A stretch of DNA of 30,731 bases from Saksenaea vasiformis B4078 (GCA_000697055.1 JNDT01002252.1:1-30731); one strand, 5' to 3'. Shown: positions 1 through 10,140, numbered from the stretch's first letter. Translations and numbers: made by a program. The notes: a model not told the origin generated them from the sequence alone.

Positions 1-610
1 TACCGACGCTTCCAACGTTGGCATCGGTTGTGTGCTTTTCCAGGTCATAAATAATGAGTATCGTTATATTGCTTTTATGGCTCGTGCATTGAACTCTGCT
101 GAACGCAATTACTCCACAACCAAACGTGAGCTACTCGCCGTCGTCTACTCATTCCGCAAGTTCCACCAATATCTCTGGGGTCGCAAGTTTACTCTGTATA
201 CGGACCATAAGGCTTTGACCTATATCCATACGCAGCCTATCGCTAACCCTATGATGGTCAACTGGTTGGACATTCTTTGCGATTACACATACGACATCGC
301 TCATTTACCAGGTACAGAAAACGTTTTGCCCGACATGCTTTCTCGCCTTTTTCCCACGGAAAAAGAGCTGGCAGGGGGTAACGCGGACAAAACCCAAGTT
401 TTATCGGAGGGGTCACGTTCCGCAAACTCTATTTCTGAAGCACCTGTACAACGGATGATTCGCTCCGTTGATTATATGACACCACCAGAGGAAGAGCGAC
501 CTACTCTTCTTGAAAAAGCCCATTTAATGGGACACGTTGGTGTGGACGCTATTGTCAATGCCTTGCACAGTGACAACCTACACTGGGCTAACCTTAAGCA
601 AGAAGCTTAA
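1..610 (+). pseudogene. Ty3/gypsy chromovirus pol, RNase H and start of integrase zinc finger (5' truncated by window)
   Basis: The frame is open from base 2 and runs to a TAA at 608-610. It encodes the RNase H domain of a Ty3/gypsy polyprotein. Its acidic active-site residues are visible in order: TDAS at the first bases, KRELLA, and YTDHKAL. The linker motif PDMLSR follows. Near its end the HxxxH half of the HHCC integrase zinc finger is present (HLMGH). The matching CxxC lies just downstream in another frame (616-1803), so the polyprotein is broken by a one-base frame difference around 605-612. Reverse transcriptase, protease and gag would lie left of the window. The family call is confident. 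Whether the break is a mutation, a sequencing error or translational frameshifting cannot be settled here, but mutation is likeliest because it falls within a folded domain. Confidence 0.9.
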
Positions 611-615
611 ACTTC

Positions 616-1803
616 GTGGCTGCTTGTACTATATGCCAACGTTACAATATTGCTAAACATGGTTATCACCCGTTAAAGAACATCACTGCAAGCGGTCCGG
701 GTGAACATTGGGCTATTGATTTAGCTAAGCTCAATGTCACCTCCATCAACGGCAATAACTATATTCTAGTCATGGTTGACATCTTCACACGGTTCTGTAT
801 TTTACGCGCTATACCAGATAAATCTGCTCTTACAGTGGCACGCCAATTAATCCAAGTATTTTGCGACTTTGGCTTCCCCAAGATTTTGCAATCTGACAAC
901 GGCACAGAATTCGTTAACGAATTGATTACCTTGATCAGTAAACACTCTGGTTTTGACCACCGTCTTGTTGTACCATACCATCCTCGCGCCAACGGTGTTG
1001 CCGAACGATGGGTTTACACAGCAAAACACATGATCATCAAACGGTTGCAAGGTAAAAAGGATAACTGGGATTTGTATGTGCCCAGTACGCAATTTGCAGT
1101 AAATGTCAAGCATGCCAAGTTGCATTCCACTCGTCCCTTCGATTTAATGTTTGCACGATCTTTCAATACCTTCCAAGACTATCGCAATGTTGACTTGTAT
1201 AATTCATCCCCTACTGCGGATAGTATTAAACAACGTCAAAAGCGCATTGAAGAAATGGAAAAGGTAGTGGTCCCTGCAATAGGTGAACGCATCAAAGCAA
1301 TGCACACAGCAGGACAAACGAAGTTCAACAAAGATCACCGCATCATTACAGAATTTCCGGTAGGTAGTAAGGTCATGATTACCAATGTTACGAGATCCTC
1401 CAAGACGGATCCACGGTATGAAGGTCCTTTCACTGTACATGGAAAGACCAAAGGAGACAGTTACGTACTCACTGATGAAACGGGTGCTCTGCTCTCCAGA
1501 AACATTCCCCCATCGCACATCAAGCTTATTTCGCAAGACACAGTCATTTCAGATGAAGACGTCTTTGTTGTACAAGCTATTGTAGATCATAAAGATCAAC
1601 CTGAAAAGACGGGTCATTATCTTTATAAAGTGCGTTGGAAAGGATATCCTCCTGAATCTGATACCTGGGAGCCAATTGAGCATTTCAATGATCTGAGCAT
1701 TATTGAAAAATATTGGCAACGACGAGGACAGCATCACAACAAAAGAGTATATGCCTCAGATTCAACCAAGTCATCTAACCGACGCAAACGTACACGCACT
1801 TAG
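616..1803 (+). pseudogene. Ty3/gypsy chromovirus integrase with C-terminal chromodomain (pol fragment)
   Basis: This is a 395-codon frame continuing the pol gene. It opens with the CTIC half of the HHCC zinc finger (residues 4-7). The integrase core follows with the catalytic triad D35 (AID), D94 (QSDNGTEF) and E130 (NGVAERW), giving the D-x35-E spacing usual for retroelement integrases. A GPF-type strand-rich module follows (about 275-310). A chromodomain lies at about 320-375 (YKVRWKGYPPESDTWEP), which marks the element as a chromovirus; chromodomains of this type are known to guide integration to modified histones. The C-terminus is basic. There is no start codon of its own (the open frame begins at a GTG), as expected for an internal polyprotein segment cut off by the upstream frame break. 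The catalytic residues are intact, so decay is recent. Confidence 0.92.
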
Positions 1804-1930
1804 GGCATGTCTTTTCCCTAATTTTTCCCACTGGGTTTTTTAAACAGGGTTTTTATCGACATACCATTGATACTATATCCACAAGTGTAGGGACTTTTCG
1901 CAACTTTTTATTTTCAACGGTTGTTCTAAC

Positions 1931-1944
1931 CTGGCAGGGGGCAA
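1931..1944 (+). other. Polypurine tract of the retrotransposon
   Basis: The run CTGGCAGGGGGCAA sits about 130 bases after the pol stop and directly before the TG that appears to open the 3' LTR. This is the expected place for the plus-strand primer of an LTR retrotransposon. The call rests on position and purine content only. Confidence 0.5.
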
Positions 1945-2361
1945 TGTCGTATTTCGACATCCTTTTCATAATGTTTCAGTTATCGCCAGATGAACTTGTA
2001 AAATTTTCATTGTCACACGAGTTTTTCTTCTTCATTGCGGACCTGCGGTAATCTAAATCTAGTTCCTGATTTTTGTTACCGACTGTCCAGGGCCATCATT
2101 GTCTATTTTCACTACCAATTGTAGATCACTTTTGTGATTGCACCATTGGTATCTTTGGACTCAGTTGAATGAAAACTTTTACTCTCGTCATTACTGGTTT
2201 ACAAGATGTCTCACTATCAATGTCCCGATCATATTTTAGAAACATATAAAAGAAGACTCTTTGAATAATAAAAATTTTCATCTCAGTCTCGCTGACTTCT
2301 TTCGTCTCATATTCTTTTCTTAAAATCGTCTTTGATTCTTCAATCATGTTATGATCTCACA
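1945..2361 (+). repeat. Probable 3' LTR of the chromovirus
   Basis: The segment starts TGTCG directly after the polypurine tract. It contains a TATA-like box near 2245 (ATATAAAAG), an AATAA-rich polyadenylation region at 2264-2275 and a pyrimidine-rich U5-like part, and plausibly ends at CA 2360-2361, giving about 417 bp. The left boundary is supported by the tract. The right boundary is a guess, because the 5' LTR lies outside the window and neither identity nor a target duplication can be tested. The first bases also form a small hairpin (TGTCG-TATTT-CGACA). Confidence 0.5.
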
Positions 2362-2375
2362 TATGAATAAACAAA

Positions 2376-2512
2376 CAAATACAAATATTCTTAAAAATAT
2401 TCAAATGAATATAAATATATTCTTCCTTTTGATGAACAAATATGAATATCCTACTAAATATTTGAATATATTCGAATATTCAGATGTTCGAATATATTTA
2501 TTCATGCCAATC
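2376..2512. repeat. AT-rich cluster of short GAATAT/ATATTC palindromic repeats
   Basis: Directly after the LTR there is a roughly 80% A+T stretch built from repeated GAATAT, AAATATT and GAATATATTC words, often in inverted pairs; the TTTGAATATATTCGAATATTC region near 2461-2481 is the clearest. No reading frame or RNA gene is convincing here. It could be an AT-rich microsatellite or the eroded end of a mobile element. Confidence 0.6.
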
Positions 2513-2760
2513 TCTATTCATACTAATCTCTACTAGTTATTAAGTTAATAAATATAATAATCAGCATCAATTATCATATTCCAAATTGAAGATAAATCAT
2601 TGACATTAATGTTTTATAAAATGACCAAATAAAACAAAGAAAAGTTACTAAATAATAAAAAGAAAATGATCAAAATTACTATACAAATGCCCAAAAGAAC
2701 CATTGTAACCTTCTTAGGTGAGGCTTGAAAATTTTATACACAATGCGTTGAAATAACAGT

Positions 2761-2832
2761 GGCTTCTTGGTTTAGTGGTATAATTCTCGCTTAGGGTGCG
2801 AGAGGTCCCGGGTTCGATTCCCGGAGAAGCCC
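2761..2832 (+). tRNA. tRNA-Pro (anticodon AGG)
   Basis: This is a complete 72-nt cloverleaf without an intron. The 7-bp acceptor stem pairs GGCTTCT (2761-2767) with AGAAGCC (2825-2831), with discriminator C at 2832. The anticodon arm is CTCGC-TTAGGGT-GCGAG with anticodon AGG at 2793-2795, which reads proline CCU/CCC codons. The T arm is CCGGG-TTCGATT-CCCGG. The internal Pol III promoter boxes are visible: the A box in TGGTTTAGTGG and the B box in GGTTCGATTCC. The discriminator C and the anticodon arm match what is typical of fungal tRNA-Pro(AGG). It appears fully functional. Confidence 0.97.
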
Positions 2833-2837
2833 TTTTT
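2833..2837 (+). terminator. RNA polymerase III terminator of tRNA-Pro
   Basis: A run of five T follows the discriminator base immediately, as expected for Pol III termination. Confidence 0.85.
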
Positions 2838-3008
2838 AGTCTGTCGGACCCTTACCCGCAAAATTATTTTACCGAAGTATCGTACTTCTTTTTGGCTGAT
2901 CAGATCAAAGGCCACGGAAGACAAAAATAAACAGAGAATAATATAAGCGGATAAGATGATGTTTATTGTTTTGTTCTTCTATGGTATTTATACTATAATT
3001 TCTTTTTG

Positions 3009-3420
3009 TAATGCTGACCGGTGGTGAGTCATGGCGTGTGCACTTGCGTAACGTCAATCATCCATGACTCACTCTGAAAGTATTCGTGTTACCGGCAAGT
3101 TATGTTGTGCAAAAAGGATCATTGTAAGGAGTTGAGCTGCGCTGTGATTGGTCGATGTTTTCTGGATACGACAGAAGTACTTCCAGGAAGTTCTTAGACA
3201 CTTCTCGCATCTTCCGTTCATAGAAAGCAATAGAAAAAATAATGTATATAAATATCCCGCGTAGTTTGTGCAATAAAGATCATCATCCGTTTATCTTATT
3301 TTTACTTCTTCTGTTTACGATTATCTTTGGTGATCCCTTACCAGCTTGATTGGACTTATAGCCAAAACAGTAGTTGTGTACGGACACCCCACGAAAACGA
3401 CAATTCTAATTTATGTTACA
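3009..3420 (+). repeat. Possible solo LTR unrelated to the first element
   Basis: The segment is bounded by TGTAA (3009-3013) and TTACA (3416-3420), a perfect 5-bp terminal inverted repeat, and is 412 bp long, close to the size of the LTR at 1945. Inside, in LTR-like order, are an inverted CCAAT box (GATTGG, about 3145), a TATA box (TGTATATAAATA, about 3243) and an AATAAA signal (about 3271) roughly 30 bases later, followed by a pyrimidine-rich part. No matching 5-bp target duplication flanks these exact ends, and the sequence does not resemble the 1945 LTR. It may instead be an ordinary promoter-like intergenic segment. Confidence 0.35.
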
Positions 3421-5279
3421 CAGAAGTAAATTAACCAATCACGGTTAAGCATCGAACAAGGAAGACGTTTGTTCAAGGAGCCTTCGCGTTCTTTTCTGCG
3501 TTACCTTTTTGTCACTTGCATCCATGTTCCCCTTCGTATGATTGTACTATTCTGATTCCCTGATTTGGAATAGAAAGAATAGTGTATACTCGGGCGGATG
3601 TCCAGATGCTTCATAGATATGAGATTGTTTTCCAAATCAAAAGATGACGAATAAATATGCAACGTCTGAGCAGCCGCCGATATTCGAAGAAATATGATTA
3701 ATTGAAATGATCGCTGCGGTACGATAGCATAAACGCTTCTAAAGAGCACGCACTCCTTTTATTTAGAAGGGGTCATTTGAAAGTTAATGTGTGATGTGCA
3801 AACACGCAGCATTCACTAAACTTTCAGACGTTCCGATGAGACATGACCATCCTCCTCACTCCAATACCACGTTATCGATCAATAACCTTCGTTGCCGTTT
3901 TTACCTTTAAAAACATGTACAGTAACATTCTTAGTAACGAAACGATGGCTGTTATGATATTGATCTACCATTTTTCCTAGGTCATACTTTCAAAGCGATT
4001 CTATCTTCAAATCCTTAACTTTACATGAAGTCTTATTGTTTGGATCGCAACTTGCTTTATCACCTTTGTTGTTGCAGCCATTATTGGGTAAGATTTACTG
4101 CAAAGATCCTTAGTCTTACCCATACAACTATGGGCCAGCATGATACAACACTTCGGAATACCCACAGGTTTTTGGCTATTTACCTGAAAATTGATAAAAG
4201 CTGTGGATAGCTAGAAAGTGTTACTCCATAAAAATAAGCGGCAGATTCATATCCATGAAGGTATTTAACGAATACTGAATCTGTGTCGAATCAGATACTT
4301 TTGCTTGCCCTTCTTTTGTTCTCTGCTGACCAGTATAATATTCCTGATCTTTCCTTACTTGTCATAAACAGCAGAGACACCGTGCTACCGTCGATCATCT
4401 TGGTTTATTGATTCTACTTCGTTGATATACCAACCAGCTTGAACGTTATAAACCCTGTTGGTGCCAGCCCTCCGGAGGATGGTTGCGTCTTTCGGAATGT
4501 CCAAAAGTTGAGTGAATGCTGTGTGTTCGCGCATTACACGTCATTTTCAAACAACCTTTCCAAAATAAAATGAGTGGATCTTCTTTTGAATCATCTGTAC
4601 TATCGTACAGCAGTTGTAGCCGTATTGCTACTCGTGTGTCGGCACTTTAAGTGGACACAATAACGATCCTGTATTCCATACGATAATCTCCACTCTTTAA
4701 TAAATACAGGCGGACATTACGATAGTGTCCAGTCGAACGTTTTCCACACAACATACTTGTATTGACGTTTATCTACTATTACCGCCTACCTACGTATTTC
4801 TAGCTATAACCAATAAGTGTAAGTAATAATCAGGATATACTCGGGTACTGTCCCACGATGCAACGGTGCAAAGTATTACAGCAGTGATCGTTTCAATCGA
4901 CCACGATTCTTAAAACACTGGCGGCCGCTAGGATATTGCATATCTATTTGTCATTGTTCAGATCAGAAGGTACCTTTGCATCTACAAATCCTTCGAAACC
5001 CGCCCCAGCTTATTGCGGAAAATGGGATCTATACCAAGGTACATTTAGTTACTGGATAAATAGAATGTCTGCAAGGATCCAAAATCTTTCAGCGCGTATT
5101 AAATATGATCTCGTTATTTTTTCCTGGATATTGGCGGAACTGCATTTTGTCAGACAATATGCATATATCTATGATAGTGACACTGCATTTCACCAGAAGT
5201 TTTATGTACATTCGCTCAGGATAGACAAGATACGCAGATCTGATAGGTATTCAGTCCTGTAAAATAGTTCCCTTTATGC
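3421..5279. other. Intergenic region without recognisable gene
   Basis: About 1.86 kb separates the LTR-like segment from the 3' end of MSH1. I see only short open frames without family resemblance; the longest (4936-5262, plus) starts at TTG and shows no domain. No tRNA, snRNA or array was found. A perfect 10-bp palindrome CCTCCGGAGG lies near 4470 and a NotI-type GCGGCCGC at about 4921; neither has an evident role. Confidence 0.6.
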
Positions 5280-8277
5280 TTATTTCTTTTGTAGAGCAGC
5301 AACTACTTGCTTTCCGTTCAACCTATCCCACGTTTTGCTAGCCAGATCGATCACAGAAGGTGGAAGACCTGTCGCTTCGTCAATAAAATTGATTGAGGAT
5401 TTTAAGGAAGTCTTTACCGGCTAACTGGGCAACTTTTAACCCATGCGATTGGCGGCACACACCGGGTAGGATGTGATGAAGGAAGCTAAATCCGTGGCTA
5501 TCTTCGTGAAAACTCGTCATAAAACACTTTATCTTGTCCAGGTCTGATTCGTCGATCATATCTGCCAACTCGTGGTAATGTGTAGCAAACAGAGCCCGAC
5601 ACCCTATATACTTCTGAAGATAATGAAGGATAGCGTAGGCCAGAGCGAAGCCATCAGCTGTTGACGTTCCGCGCCCAACCTCGTCCATGATAACAATTGA
5701 GCGAGCTGTAGCATGCTTCAAAATGTTAGCTGTTTCCACCATCTCTACCATAAAGGTAGATTGGTCCTGCGCAAGGTTATCAGCAGCTCCCACACGGCTG
5801 AATATACTATCCGTGATACCGATCTCAGCCTTTTTTGCAGGAACAAAGCAGCCCATATGAGCTAAGAGAACGATGATGGCGTTCTGTCGCAGAAATGTAC
5901 TTTTGCCACCCATGTTTGGTCCTGTCAAAAGCCAGATACGTTGATCTCTTCCAAGGAAACAGTCGTTATAAACAAACTCTCGTCCCTTTTTGGCAAGCTT
6001 AGACTCGACTACAGGATGGCGACCTCCCAATATCATTGTGTGGTCACTTGACGTGATAGCTGGACGAACGTACCGATTTTGCCGGGCCAGCCATGCAAAT
6101 GACGATAAAACATCCAATTGCGCCAGGATACGGCAGCTACGAATGATCGTCGTCGACTGATCCAACAACGCCTCCACGACTTCTTCAAATACTCGTGCCT
6201 CAATTTCCATAATCTGAGCCTCCGTATTGTCAAGGGAAATTGACAGGTCAGTCCACTCATCCACTTGGTAGCGATGCTTTGTTTTAGTTTTGTTTACAAG
6301 TACCGCATGACATTGTGCCAAAAGCTTGCTAGCCTGAGATGCATTGACTTCAATAACGTGCTTAAACAGAGAGTGACTAAGGAGATTCAACGAATTCCCG
6401 CAAACAGAACGGAGCCGCATCTGAAGCTCACCACGCTGATCGTAAAGTTGATCTAGTTTTTTGTATATACGCGACAACGTAGTATTATAATTCCGGTTTA
6501 CATATCCGTATTCCTTGTCTTTCGACTCCTTGGATGTGATTCTTTCGTAATCAAATGCTTTTCGGATATGTTCTGCTACACACTCATGTGGATCGAGCGC
6601 ATCTACAAGTCTACCCAGAGCTGTAGTGGAATTCTGATTCTCCTCCATAATTTCCTGTAATCGGTGTTTGATATTTTTCATAGCGTCTAGAGTCCCACAT
6701 ATGTCGTACAAATCAGAGTGTTGGCCACGACTGAGTGACAGTCTTTGTAATGCTCGTTGGGCGTCCGTGCTTTGCTTAAGCAGGTGACGGATTTCTTGCA
6801 AAATGTGTGCATCGGAATGGAAAAATTGTACAACATCGAGCCGCCTCTCAATCGCATCCACCGAAGTCAACGGCGAGGATAACCAACGACTTAAGAGTCT
6901 CGAGCCAGCGCTCGTCATCGTACAATCAATTACTCCTAATAAGCTATCTGCGCGCCTTCCATCTCTTAGACTTTTCACTAACTCCAAAGATGCTATAGCG
7001 GCGCTATCGATTCGTAAAGTATCCCGGGCGCTAAATCGGACTGGTGTCTGCAGTTTTGGTTTGCGACCCACATGTGTACCATTGATGTAGCTCAGCACCG
7101 CCATAGCTGCCTCCAACTCTGCCGCACCAAACGTAGCAGGTTGCTTCTCCAAGTTCAACTCATCCAATGTCGTATGATTTAATTCCTTTTTTGATTCTAC
7201 TGGTTCTATGGCAATGTCTCCAAACATTGAATTCAAGGTATTATAGCCGGACGTAGCGTCAAAAGAACTGTCGGACTGATAAGTTATGGCTATACTGGTA
7301 TCCTGCAAGAGAATGCGTGTCATAGGGTCCAGCACATCTTGATCATAAGCACTGCTACTCAACAGCGTGTCGGATGGTTTCATCCAATGTGGTAGAATAA
7401 CCTCTCGTGGTCGAATACGCGCGATGTCGTCCTTGAAAGATTCCATTCGCGACTTCTGCATTACAAATTCTCCAGCAGAAAGATCGATCCAAGCCAAACC
7501 CACATCTTTATCTTCTTCGAGCAAATTACCACGCGCAGGGGAAACAGCAAGAAGATAGTTGTATGCATGAGAATCAAGAAATCGCTCTTCAATGACCGTT
7601 CCCGGGGTAATGATACGGGTGATCTCCCGTTTGACACCGAGTACAGAACCATCTGCCCTCGTGGAAACAGCCCCCTGTTCACATAATGCAACACGGCATT
7701 GTAAGCGATTTACAAGAATATCCAAATACCGATCCAGCGCACGCGAAGGAAAGCCAGCAAAATCAACTACCACACCACCTGCAACTTCTTTCCTTGTTAG
7801 TTTAAGATCGAGTTGTGATGCATAGAGAGTCGCATGTGATTCGTACAACTACAGAATAATTAACGACTACACAAGCAGAACACTCATAGTTTTTACCTCA
7901 TAAAAATCGCCTACTTGGACTAGAAGTACACATGTGGGATATTTGGCGGTGTATTCCCTAACAGTGTCGAGCACGACGGAACCTGTACAAGCCTGCTTTT
8001 CTCGGAGAGGTTCCGCTTCATTTTCCGGAACAGGTTCAACTGCTTTCTCTTTCTTTTGCATTGCGGAGGCTGCTTTTTGACGTGGCGGCTTTGACTTGGG
8101 CTTTGTCATTGGTTCCAAAGGTTTGCAATCGGCATCACGCGGAAACAGATCTTCAAGTCGACCTCGAGTCACACGTTTTGCGTTTACAGATGTGATGCGA
8201 AATGATCTTCGACATACTATAAAATTAGAGCGGGAACGAATGCGGCAAAACGTGTTATGTGCGTAGAACTTCAACAT
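5280..8277 (-). CDS. MSH1: MSH1, mitochondrial MutS homolog (3 exons, 966 aa)
   Basis: I read the gene as exons 8277-7897, 7848-5418 and 5368-5280, joined in frame to 966 residues; yeast Msh1 is about the same size (959). Both introns are short (7849-7896, 48 bp, GTAAAA...GTAG; 5369-5417, 49 bp, GTAAAG...CAG). Without the last splice the conserved C-terminal helix would be lost after LAG. The first about 40 residues are rich in Arg and Ser and almost free of acids, as in a mitochondrial presequence. The mismatch-contact Phe-x-Glu motif (GDFYE, residues 123-127) ends exon 1. The ATPase has Walker A GPNMGGKST (770-778), STFMVEM, Walker B MDEVGRGTST (D849, E850) and the FATHYHEL switch. MSH1 proteins bind mismatches and support mitochondrial DNA stability. 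The start is the first ATG before the presequence. No lesion is seen, and the call is very secure. Confidence 0.95.
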
Positions 8278-8682
8278 TCCGACTTCGTTGTTCGCGCTTC
8301 ATTAGGTTTTCGCATTAATATGTTCGCCGCTTGAAAATTCTTACGCGGTTCGCAAGGCGTTGTCGAGACGTGTGGAATTCATTCCTGTAACATAGCCCAG
8401 TTTCCCTGTCTCTCTCTAGGTAGACGGGCAGTTTTACAAAAAGTATATACAGGGCTCCCTTCTTGCCCTACTTGTTCTTTGTAAAGGAAATGCTGCCGTA
8501 TCGAAGACAACATCAGCAGTAGATCTAGAAACTAACGCTACAATCTTATAAACAATGTGCGGACACCATTCCCATACTCCATTAAAAAAATAGAAAAAAA
8601 CACTTCATGTCTGTAGTTTCTATCTGGTTTGACGATTCATCTATGTAGGGAAAAATGAAAAACGCGCACCAACTAACTTCTA
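8278..8682. other. MSH1 upstream intergenic region
   Basis: These 405 bases lie between the MSH1 start and the stop of the upstream ISA2-like gene on the same strand, so they should hold the MSH1 promoter and the ISA2-like 3' end. I see short CT-rich and A-rich runs (about 8405-8415, 8581-8600) but no clear TATA box and no further gene. Confidence 0.5.
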
Positions 8683-9299
8683 TCAGTTTTGCGTTAATAA
8701 ATCGATATCAATGTCGTAAGGCACATTGCTCCCACGAGGTTTCCTTTGCTTGGGACCTATTACTTGAAAGCTAGATCCGATCAATTCTTCGACAAAGTCA
8801 ACAGTAGAGCCTTCAATGAAGTTTAAAGTCATGCCATCCACGACCACACAAACACCATCCTTTTCGAAGATACTACATCATTATGAGATAAACAAGAATC
8901 GTTCCTTCTTTTACATCCTTCTTACATGTCATCCTCATCGACCGTCTTTGTTAGAGTCATCTTGTTCTCCAACCCTCGACTACTGTCTAATTCCACTGTA
9001 ATCCGCAGGAGCTCGGTATTTGGTTCTGCAATGGTTTTTAAGCGCTAGTATATTTAGCTGCACTATGCTTTTATTGTGAATGGCTTAATCTGTACCTGGA
9101 GTGCTTTGTTGGTTATGTTAAGTTGACCATTCTCGCGCAATGCTTTCACGGGAACGCGCCCGAACTTGCTCGTAATGGTTGACTCGGTTGATAGGTGGTT
9201 AGTAAATGATCGTCGTGTGAAATGACCAAATGAAGATGATAAGGAGCGATTCCTTGCTGCAAATCTAACATTGCGTGCTACTGGCGACAACTTGAACAT
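8683..9299 (-). CDS. ISA2/ISCA2-like A-type iron-sulfur protein lacking all three family cysteines (3 exons, 170 aa)
   Basis: Exons 9299-9096, 9044-8926 and 8872-8683 join in frame across introns of 51 bp (GTACAG...CTAG) and 53 bp (GTAAGA...GTAG). Residues 1-40 form an Arg/Ser-rich, acid-free mitochondrial-type presequence. From about residue 58 the HesB/A-type fold is recognisable: LNITNKALQRLKTIAE, LLRITVE, VDEDDIIFEKDG, VVVDGMTLNFIEGSTVDF and ELIGSSFQVI. A-type proteins (Isa1/Isa2, IscA) mature mitochondrial [4Fe-4S] proteins and hold iron or clusters with one Cys in an ESGGCxGFQY motif and two in a C-terminal CxC. Here these places read ELDSSRGLEN (Ser90) and PRGSNVPYDI (Arg154, Ser156), and the only Cys is C116. 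The frame and splice sites are otherwise clean. It may be a divergent paralog with another role or a gene starting to decay. The family call is secure; the exact ISA2 orthology is not. Confidence 0.82.
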
Positions 9300-9397
9300 A
9301 TCAGAAGCGCGTGATGTGCCGAGGTGCCTCAGAACAAAACAGGCAAAAATTGAAGTTCCTTCTCGTTTTTCCTGCCGAAGTGATCGCTCAAAGAAAA

Positions 9398-10140
9398 TCA
9401 GCTCTTACATATGCAATATACGTAATCTGGGTCGCAGAGGTAACAACGCGGATCACAGCGATTCTCTGGTCCCGCAGACCACCTTCGCCAGAGGTCTGTT
9501 ACCGAGCTAACATCTCGACTCAAGGTGTAGACCACTAAGGTGGGCCGTTGAAGCTGCAGCACTCCTTCGCCAGTTCTCAGTGACAAGTCTGGCTGCATTG
9601 AACCTCCCGATGCAGCCAAGATGGAACGGACCTGATACAATGCACCCATCACACCCTTCAGCTCTTCAACAGTATTCAGCAAGTTTGTCTGAATGGCGGT
9701 GGCGGAGTGCTTCTCAAGCAAACTCCGCAGTATCGCTTGATGCACGCCATCTTGGCGTCGATGTCCTGAAGCTCCTGGCTGACATGGTGAGGACGCGCTG
9801 CAGCTCCGGCTCGGTAGGCTTCCAGACAATCTGGCAGGCCGTCCACAGCGCACGTTTAAAAACCAAAAACTCCGGGTCCTGGGGAAACAGTATGATTGAA
9901 GGACGCGTTTCTCCGATGTTTCCACTCGGGACGTCACGGCGTCCTGGTGGGTGTTCTGCAATAGCTTCAGCAACACTTGCACGCAGACAGAGTTCTCGCG
10001 CGTGTCACCGGCCAACACCTGGGACGGGGGAACATCTGTTTGAATAAAGTTATTCCTCTGCAAGCTCTCTGGGGAACAGAGGACCGCCCTTGAGAGCCAA
10101 TCCTGGCTCTTCTTCCCTGAGAAGTCGTTCATGACGCAGA
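9398..10140 (-). pseudogene. Decayed Crypton-like gene with GCR1_C-type DNA-binding motif
   Basis: This block is GC-richer than its flanks and reads as protein on the minus strand, but in three frames by turns. Readable pieces in order are WLSRAVLCSPESLQRNNF (about 10100), LFPQDPEFLVFKRALWTA (about 9870), DCLEAYRAGAAARPHHVSQ (about 9800), then SATAIQTNLLNTVEELKGVM (about 9690) and VVYTLSRDVSSVTDLW (about 9540). The last piece resembles the beginning of the GCR1_C domain (Lsr..tv.dlWrEW..G). GCR1_C domains are known in fungal Crypton elements, which move by tyrosine recombinases; no recombinase active site is left here. The end after W-R-R-W-S-A-G is lost. The block is a fragment with several frameshifts. 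That it was coding is fairly sure; the Crypton assignment is moderately sure. Confidence 0.55.

Noticed and set aside
600..615. Programmed -1 frameshift in the retrotransposon
   Set aside because: No canonical slippery heptamer or following pseudoknot was seen, and the break lies inside a zinc finger rather than at a domain boundary.
2761..2832. tRNA as exact insertion target of the chromovirus
   Set aside because: The LTR end is about 400 bp away, not at the Pol III start, and chromoviruses are expected to follow chromatin marks.
4936..5262. 108-codon plus-strand frame just before the MSH1 stop
   Set aside because: It begins at TTG, shows no domain or coding bias, and its inner ATG leaves only a short peptide; probably chance.
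9580..10047. 155-codon plus-strand frame
   Set aside because: It is antisense to the Crypton-like relic, whose minus-strand pieces look like real protein; GC-rich coding sequence often leaves open antisense frames.
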